Shown here: one piece after another, positions 35,446 to 39,811 of the stretch
Layout of the letters: each line of letters starts with the position of its first letter
Position numbering within the stretch: position 1 is the first letter of the stretch
Source of the DNA: Bacteroidia bacterium
Lineage (GTDB): Bacteria; Bacteroidota; Bacteroidia; B-17B0; Aurantibacillaceae
Direction: 5' to 3'
DNA length: 39,811 nt
Assembly: GCA_026415195.1 (NCBI GenBank)
Contig: JAOAHO010000026.1
Location: 1 to 39,811 of the forward strand
Notes under the pieces: model-generated
What the model saw: the letters and a program-made list of their open reading frames with translations, nothing else
What the model was told of the DNA's origin: nothing
Databases searched by the model: none
Translations under genes and position numbers: made by a program

Positions 35446-37665
35446 TTGGATTCTTTATTAAGTGCTTATAAAAACGAAAAAAATGAAAATAATAAAATCG
35501 AACTTCTGATTTCAATCGGCAATATAGCAATCAACATTAAAGCTGATTCCGCTTTGTTTTACTTTAATGAAGCATTAAAAATTATTTCAAAATCTAAAAC
35601 AATTAAGCCGGTTAACCTAAAATTTATAAAAGCAAGATTACTGAAAGATATTGCATGGGCATATTATTTAAATTCAAATTTCGATAGTGCAATTTATTTT
35701 AGTAATAACTCTTATAATCTTTTAAAAGAACTTGAAAAAAAAATATCAAACAAATCGGATACAATTCAATATTGTAATTCATTATTTTCTTTAATGGGAA
35801 ATATAGCTACTATTGAGATGGCAAGAGGCAATCTGAATAAGAGTTTAATGTATTATGACACCGTTTTATACCTCATTAAATTTATTAAAGATAACAATGC
35901 AAAAATCAACATTTACGGAAATATTGCCAATCTTTATACATTAATGGGGAATTACAACAAATCGATAGATTATTATTTTATGGCATTAAAATTAAGTGAA
36001 GAAATTAAAAATGATTACTTCATAGCAGCAAATTTACTGAACATAGGAACTGTTTATCATGAACTGGGCCAGTATAAATCGGCTTTGGTTTATTACAATA
36101 AATCTCTTGCAATTTATAAAAAAATAAATTATCCGTATGGTCTTTCCCTGGCATATAGCAATATTTCATTAATTGAATTCATATTAGGTAATAATGAAAT
36201 TGCTCTTGATTATGCTGTTAAATCCCTTAACATCAGCAACGAACTGGGTGACAGAATTCAAACCGCAATACAATATGCCAACATTGGAGACATATACAGT
36301 AGAATGAAACTATATGACGATGCATTAAAATATAAATTCAAAGCCATTGAAATATTTAATCAAATTGACAATAAAATATTTTTAACCCAAGAGTATTTAT
36401 CCCTAGGCAAAATTTACTTTCATCAAAATCAGTTAGATCAATCAGAATTATATTTAAAAAAATCTGAATTAATGGCCAACCAACTAAATAATTTAAAGAT
36501 CATTTATAGGGTATATGATGCTTTATATGACTTTTATGAAAAAAGAAGGAATTATCAAAAATCTAATTATTATTTAAAAAAATCCTTTAAAATTAAAGAC
36601 AGTATTAACTCCATGGAAAGCAAGAAAAATCTGGAAATTAAAGAAATGCAATACACCTATGAAAAAGATCGTGCAAAAAGAGAAGCCGAACATGCACAAC
36701 AAATTCTTCTGCAAAAACAGAAAAATCAAAGGCAAAAATATTTTCTGATTACAACATTAATCGTATTAATATTGGTTGCTTCATTTATGTTATTATTTAT
36801 TCACCGGTATAATATTACAAATAAGCAAAAGAAAATCATTCAGGAACAAAATGAGGTTTTGGAGTATCAAAAATTGATTTTAGAAGAACAAAAAAGATTA
36901 GTTGACCAAAAGAATAAGGATATTCTTGACAGCATCAATTATGCCAAAAGAATACAAAACGCCATATTGCCTTCGAATGCAAAATGGAAAGAACATCTTC
37001 CTGACAGTTTTGTCTTATATCTTCCCAAAGACATCGTTGCGGGTGATTTTTACTGGATGGAATTTGCAAATAAATATATATATGTAGCCGCAGCCGATTG
37101 TACAGGGCACGGAGTACCCGGTGCCATGGTCAGTGTGGTATGTTCGAATGCTTTAACCAAAGCCGTACTGGAAGAAAAACTTACCGAAACCGATCAAATC
37201 CTTAACCGAACCAGGGAACTGGTAATAGAAAAACTCACAAGTGAAGACAACATACGCGACGGCATGGACATTTGTCTTGTCAGGCTGGAAAAAGGGAAAA
37301 ACATTATCCAATTCAGCGGAGCTAACCGTCCGTTGTATATGGTAAATCAAGATAAATCATTAACAGAAATCAAACCCAACAAACAACCCATCGGGCGCTA
37401 CGAAGAATCAAAACCCTTCACCAAGCAAGAAATTGAACTAAACGCAAACACCTGGCTATACCTCACCACTGACGGCTTTGCTGACCAATTCGGCGGAGAA
37501 AAAGGCAAAAAAATCGGAACTAAACAATTTAAGGAATTGTTGTGCAACAACGCTTCAAGTAATGATGCCGAAGGAGAAAAAGAAAAATTATCCTCCTTCT
37601 TCAAAGAGTGGAAAGGAAATGAAGAACAAATGGATGATGTAACGGTAATTGGCATCAAGACATGA
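35446..37665 (+). CDS. Membrane TPR-SpoIIE serine phosphatase 2
   Basis: 739 residues from TTG 35446, the first standard start; the true N-terminus is probably upstream (see the entry just before). Order: TPR repeats (about 20-400, with IYGNIANLYTLMGNYNKS and ANIGDIYSRMKLYDDAL), coiled coil, membrane segment (about 434-455), second coiled coil, and SpoIIE/PP2C domain (about 515-739). Metal-site motifs are AGDFYWME, ADCTGHGVPGAM, TTDGFADQFGG and MDDVTVIGI, all intact. The phosphatase half is about 89% identical in DNA to that of the next gene. It is divergent from paaZ. Substrate and signal are unknown. Confidence 0.87.
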   Translation: MDSLLSAYKNEKNENNKIELLISIGNIAINIKADSALFYFNEALKIISKSKTIKPVNLKFIKARLLKDIAWAYYLNSNFDSAIYFSNNSYNLLKELEKKISNKSDTIQYCNSLFSLMGNIATIEMARGNLNKSLMYYDTVLYLIKFIKDNNAKINIYGNIANLYTLMGNYNKSIDYYFMALKLSEEIKNDYFIAANLLNIGTVYHELGQYKSALVYYNKSLAIYKKINYPYGLSLAYSNISLIEFILGNNEIALDYAVKSLNISNELGDRIQTAIQYANIGDIYSRMKLYDDALKYKFKAIEIFNQIDNKIFLTQEYLSLGKIYFHQNQLDQSELYLKKSELMANQLNNLKIIYRVYDALYDFYEKRRNYQKSNYYLKKSFKIKDSINSMESKKNLEIKEMQYTYEKDRAKREAEHAQQILLQKQKNQRQKYFLITTLIVLILVASFMLLFIHRYNITNKQKKIIQEQNEVLEYQKLILEEQKRLVDQKNKDILDSINYAKRIQNAILPSNAKWKEHLPDSFVLYLPKDIVAGDFYWMEFANKYIYVAAADCTGHGVPGAMVSVVCSNALTKAVLEEKLTETDQILNRTRELVIEKLTSEDNIRDGMDICLVRLEKGKNIIQFSGANRPLYMVNQDKSLTEIKPNKQPIGRYEESKPFTKQEIELNANTWLYLTTDGFADQFGGEKGKKIGTKQFKELLCNNASSNDAEGEKEKLSSFFKEWKGNEEQMDDVTVIGIKT
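36905..37373 (+). repeat. Phosphatase-domain DNA duplicate, copy A
   Basis: Aligns without gaps to 39343-39811 at a constant offset of 2438 bp. I counted about 53 differences in about 470 bp (about 89% identity), mostly at third codon positions. The tracts before and after the aligned segment are much less alike. Confidence 0.85.
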
Positions 37666-37675
37666 ATAACTTCCG

Positions 37676-37717
37676 ATGGCTGAGTAGGGCGTTTGCCCGT
37701 ATCGAAGCCACCGCCAT
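37676..37717. terminator. Hairpin-like dyad after phosphatase 2
   Basis: GGGC-gttt-GCCC (37687-37698) is nested in an outer ATGGC / GCCAT pair (37676-37680 / 37713-37717), starting 11 bp after the stop. A run of C and then AT-rich sequence follows rather than a clean T tract, so termination is possible but not certain. It could also be a dispersed palindromic repeat. Confidence 0.35.
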
Positions 37718-37767
37718 AACTAATCCCCCTTACAAATCTCATTAAACTTATAAAACATATATTTCCC

Positions 37768-37775
37768 TATTTTTG
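37768..37775 (+). promoter_or_regulatory. Candidate -7 element (TATTTTTG) before phosphatase 3
   Basis: Fits TAnnTTTG, 15 bp before the ATG at 37791. No TTG was found at -33. In a T-rich spacer the match could be chance. Confidence 0.3.
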
Positions 37776-37790
37776 TATACTTCTTTCATA

Positions 37791-39811
37791 ATGAAAAGAT
37801 TTTTTATTTTAATAGTTTTATCCTTGCCCTTTTTTTCCCAAAACCAAAGAAAAATTGATTCGTTGCTAAACCTTTTATCCCCCTCACTTCACGACTCAAT
37901 CCGATTTAAAGCATACATGATTTTGGGATATGAATTTCAAAACAGCAACCCCGATACGGCTATTTACTTTCATAAACTGGCCGAAAAAACAGCCGAAAAA
38001 ATTCCGGGACCCGAAGGGGAGTTACGAAAAGGCGAAGCCATGCAGGCAAAGGGTTGGGACTATTATGTAAAAAGTGATTTTGCTAGCGCCCTGATGCACA
38101 ACGAAAGCAGTTTACGAATAGCGGAAAAACACAGCAACAGTTCCAATAAAAGAATAAAAACCCATGCACAAAAATTATTAGCCTGTGTGTGGTGCAACAT
38201 AGGGGGTGTATATAGAATTCAAGATAACAATGCCAAGGCTCTGGAGTATTATTTCCGGGCGTTGAAGATTTGTGAAGAGATTGGATATAAACAAGGTCAG
38301 GCCTCAAATCTGGGCAACATAGGGATTGTGTTTAGACAGCAAAGCGATTATCCCAAGGCCCTGGAGTATCTTTTCCACGCGTTAAAGATACACGAAGAAA
38401 TCGGAGACAAACCAGGGCAAGCCATCAGTCTAGGCAACATAGGGACTGTATATCACGAACAAGGCGATTATCCAAAGGCCCTGGAGTATTATTTCCGCGC
38501 GTTAAAGATAAATGAAGAAATCGGAAATAAAAAAGGCCAAGCCAACAATCTGGGAAACATAGGGGCTGGTTATAAAGAACAAGGCGATTATCCCAAGGCC
38601 TTGGATTATTTTTTCCGTGCGTTAAAAATGGATGAAGAATTAGGAAATAGAAATGGCGTTGCCAGACATTTGGGCAACATAGGGATTATGTATCACGGCC
38701 AAGGCGATTCTGCCTCCCGTAGTGGGAATGCCCACCTTGCGGCAGACAGGTATGCCAAGGCCCTGGAGTATTATTTCCGGGCGTTGAAGATTTGTGAAGA
38801 GATTGGATACAAACAAGGTCAGGCCTTTAACCTTGAAAACATAGGTGCTTTATACCTGAAACAAAAAAAATACACAACTGCCGAAGCCTATCTGAAAAAA
38901 GCCGAAAAACTGAATAAAGAATTTGGAACGATTTATTACTTACAATTTAATTATCTCGATTTATCCGACCTCTATTACCAGAACGGCCGTTATAAACAAG
39001 CATACGATTATTACAAAGAATACATTAAATACCGCGACAGCGTAATGAGCGAAGAAAACCAAAAAGCTTTGGTTCAAAAAGAAATGCGGTTCAATTTTGA
39101 AAAAGAACAGGCCTTGAAAGAAAAAGAGCATCAGAAGAAGTTGGAAATGGAACGAAAAGAGAAAGAAAAACAACGAATCATTACATGGTTTGTGGCAGCA
39201 GGACTGATTCTTGTAGTAGCATTTTTAGGTTTTGTAATTAACAGATTGAATGTAACAAGAAAACAAAAGAACATCATTGAAAAACAAAAGCAAATCGTCG
39301 AAGAACAAAAACTTGTTGTAGAGGAACAGAAAAAACTGGTAGAACAAAAGAATAAAGATATTTTAGATAGTATCAATTATGCCAAAAGAATACAAAACGC
39401 CATATTACCCTCAAATGTAAAATGGAAAGAACATCTTCCCGAGAGTTTTGTGCTTTATTTACCCAAAGACATCGTGGCCGGGGATTTTTACTGGATGGAA
39501 TATGCAAATAATTGTGTTTATGTGGCAGCTGCCGATTGCACCGGACACGGGGTACCCGGAGCTATGGTGAGTGTGGTGTGTTCGAATGCCTTAACCAAAG
39601 CGGTACTGGAGGAAAAACTTACCCAAAGCGATCAAATCCTTAACCGAACCAGGGAACTGGTTATAGAAAAACTCACAAGTGAAGACAATATTCGGGACGG
39701 AATGGATATTTGTCTTGTCAGGATAGAAAAAGGAAAAAACATTATCCAATTCAGCGGGGCTAACCGTCCGTTGTATTTGGTAAATCAAGATAAATCATTA
39801 ACAGAAATCAA
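37791..39811 (+). CDS. Membrane TPR-SpoIIE serine phosphatase 3 (3' partial)
   Basis: 673 codons are visible before the window ends, in an open frame with no stop. ATG 37791 begins a clear signal peptide (MKRFFILIVLSLPFFSQ). Order: N-terminal helical region, TPR array with 40-residue units (about residues 136-349), further TPR-like helices, coiled coil (about 420-460), membrane segment (about 463-484, WFVAAGLILVVAFLGFVI), second coiled coil, and the start of the SpoIIE/PP2C domain (from about 543) with AGDFYWMEY and ADCTGHGVPGAM. The last metal-site motifs lie outside the window. It carries a 14-residue in-frame insertion in the fifth TPR unit. It is related to phosphatase 2 by a recent duplication or conversion. 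Confidence 0.88.
   Translation, partial: MKRFFILIVLSLPFFSQNQRKIDSLLNLLSPSLHDSIRFKAYMILGYEFQNSNPDTAIYFHKLAEKTAEKIPGPEGELRKGEAMQAKGWDYYVKSDFASALMHNESSLRIAEKHSNSSNKRIKTHAQKLLACVWCNIGGVYRIQDNNAKALEYYFRALKICEEIGYKQGQASNLGNIGIVFRQQSDYPKALEYLFHALKIHEEIGDKPGQAISLGNIGTVYHEQGDYPKALEYYFRALKINEEIGNKKGQANNLGNIGAGYKEQGDYPKALDYFFRALKMDEELGNRNGVARHLGNIGIMYHGQGDSASRSGNAHLAADRYAKALEYYFRALKICEEIGYKQGQAFNLENIGALYLKQKKYTTAEAYLKKAEKLNKEFGTIYYLQFNYLDLSDLYYQNGRYKQAYDYYKEYIKYRDSVMSEENQKALVQKEMRFNFEKEQALKEKEHQKKLEMERKEKEKQRIITWFVAAGLILVVAFLGFVINRLNVTRKQKNIIEKQKQIVEEQKLVVEEQKKLVEQKNKDILDSINYAKRIQNAILPSNVKWKEHLPESFVLYLPKDIVAGDFYWMEYANNCVYVAAADCTGHGVPGAMVSVVCSNALTKAVLEEKLTQSDQILNRTRELVIEKLTSEDNIRDGMDICLVRIEKGKNIIQFSGANRPLYLVNQDKSLTEI
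38196..38837 (+). repeat. Five tandem 120-bp TPR-coding repeats
   Basis: Units begin at 38196, 38316, 38436, 38556 and 38676, each opening with a codon pair for Asn-Ile-Gly and each 120 bp (40 codons), except the fifth, which is 162 bp because of a 42-bp insert. Units share long runs of identical DNA, for instance around AAGGCCCTGGAGTATTATTT. The second half of unit 5 is nearly the same DNA as the second half of unit 1. Recent expansion is implied. Confidence 0.9.
38709..38750 (+). repeat. 42-bp palindrome-bearing in-frame insertion
   Basis: Inserted between the Asp and Tyr codons of a TPR unit, keeping the frame and adding 14 residues (SASRSGNAHLAADR). It holds an inner hairpin GTGGG-aatg-CCCAC (38722-38735) and outer arms TCTGCC (38709-38714) and GGCAGA (38741-38746). 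The other four units lack it. It resembles a small dispersed palindromic element; no second full copy was found in the window by eye. Confidence 0.75.
39343..39811 (+). repeat. Phosphatase-domain DNA duplicate, copy B
   Basis: Partner of 36905-37373, aligned without gaps. Its last 30-odd bases before the window edge are identical to copy A, so the similarity continues beyond the window. Confidence 0.85.

Noticed and set aside
38196-38837. Regular direct repeats as a possible CRISPR array
   Set aside because: The period is 120 bp with no unique spacers, and the units encode TPR helices in one continuous frame.
1-39811. tRNA, rRNA, riboswitch, insertion sequence or prophage signals
   Set aside because: No cloverleaf, rRNA core, transposase or phage motif was seen on either strand.

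Overview
The window is a chromosomal segment from a member of the Bacteroidota. The evidence is lineage-specific machinery: a type IX secretion system (T9SS) cargo with a type B sorting domain next to a PorP/SprF-like barrel, a second cargo with a type A sorting tail, a PorE-like TPR/propeller/CRD/OmpA protein, TPR-SpoIIE sensor phosphatases, and promoter elements resembling the Bacteroidota -7 motif TAnnTTTG. Upstream regions are AT-rich and lack clear Shine-Dalgarno sequences. Genus or family cannot be fixed from the sequence alone.

Layout. 1-4803: 3' part of a repeat-rich secreted adhesin, its SprF-like partner and a BBP2-like porin. 4890-7626: an ALDH7-type aldehyde dehydrogenase and a serine hydrolase. 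7780-11785 (minus): arginase, PaaG and penicillin-binding protein 1A as a tight operon. 11853-14884 (plus, divergent): arginine decarboxylase and a YtcJ-type amidohydrolase joined by a TGATG stop/start. 14916-19449 (minus): DacB/PBP4 and a RecB/AddA-like helicase-nuclease. 19524-21584 (minus): PorE-like protein with a clear intrinsic terminator. 21694-25727 (plus): etfB-etfA-bifunctional nuclease-apt-acyl-CoA dehydrogenase. 25772-29553 (minus): small GTG-start ORF, DivIC/FtsB-like protein, YkgJ-type cysteine protein, class IV aminotransferase, T9SS cargo, RNase Z. 29623-30231 (plus): DUF6973-like protein. 30199-35291 (minus): overlapping run paaZ, TPR-SpoIIE phosphatase, 2Fe-2S ferredoxin, unknown protein, SSAT-like acetyltransferase. 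35446 to the end (plus): two more TPR-SpoIIE phosphatases, the last cut by the window edge.

How the genes fit together. Most of the window is core metabolism and envelope biology: acyl-CoA oxidation (Etf, acyl-CoA dehydrogenase), two phenylacetate-pathway enzymes (PaaG, PaaZ) about 22 kb apart without the ring epoxidase, arginine/polyamine chemistry (arginase, arginine decarboxylase, SSAT-like acetyltransferase), peptidoglycan synthesis and trimming (PBP1A, DacB), and secretion. The most unusual part is 31285-39811: three membrane-anchored TPR-SpoIIE phosphatases, two of them recently duplicated or converted in their catalytic halves, and one carrying fresh 120-bp TPR repeats interrupted in frame by a 42-bp palindrome-bearing insert.

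No rRNA, tRNA, CRISPR array, insertion sequence or phage gene was seen. No gene-free stretch exceeds about 155 bp; 6414-6519 and 7627-7779 are AT-rich with nothing I can name.
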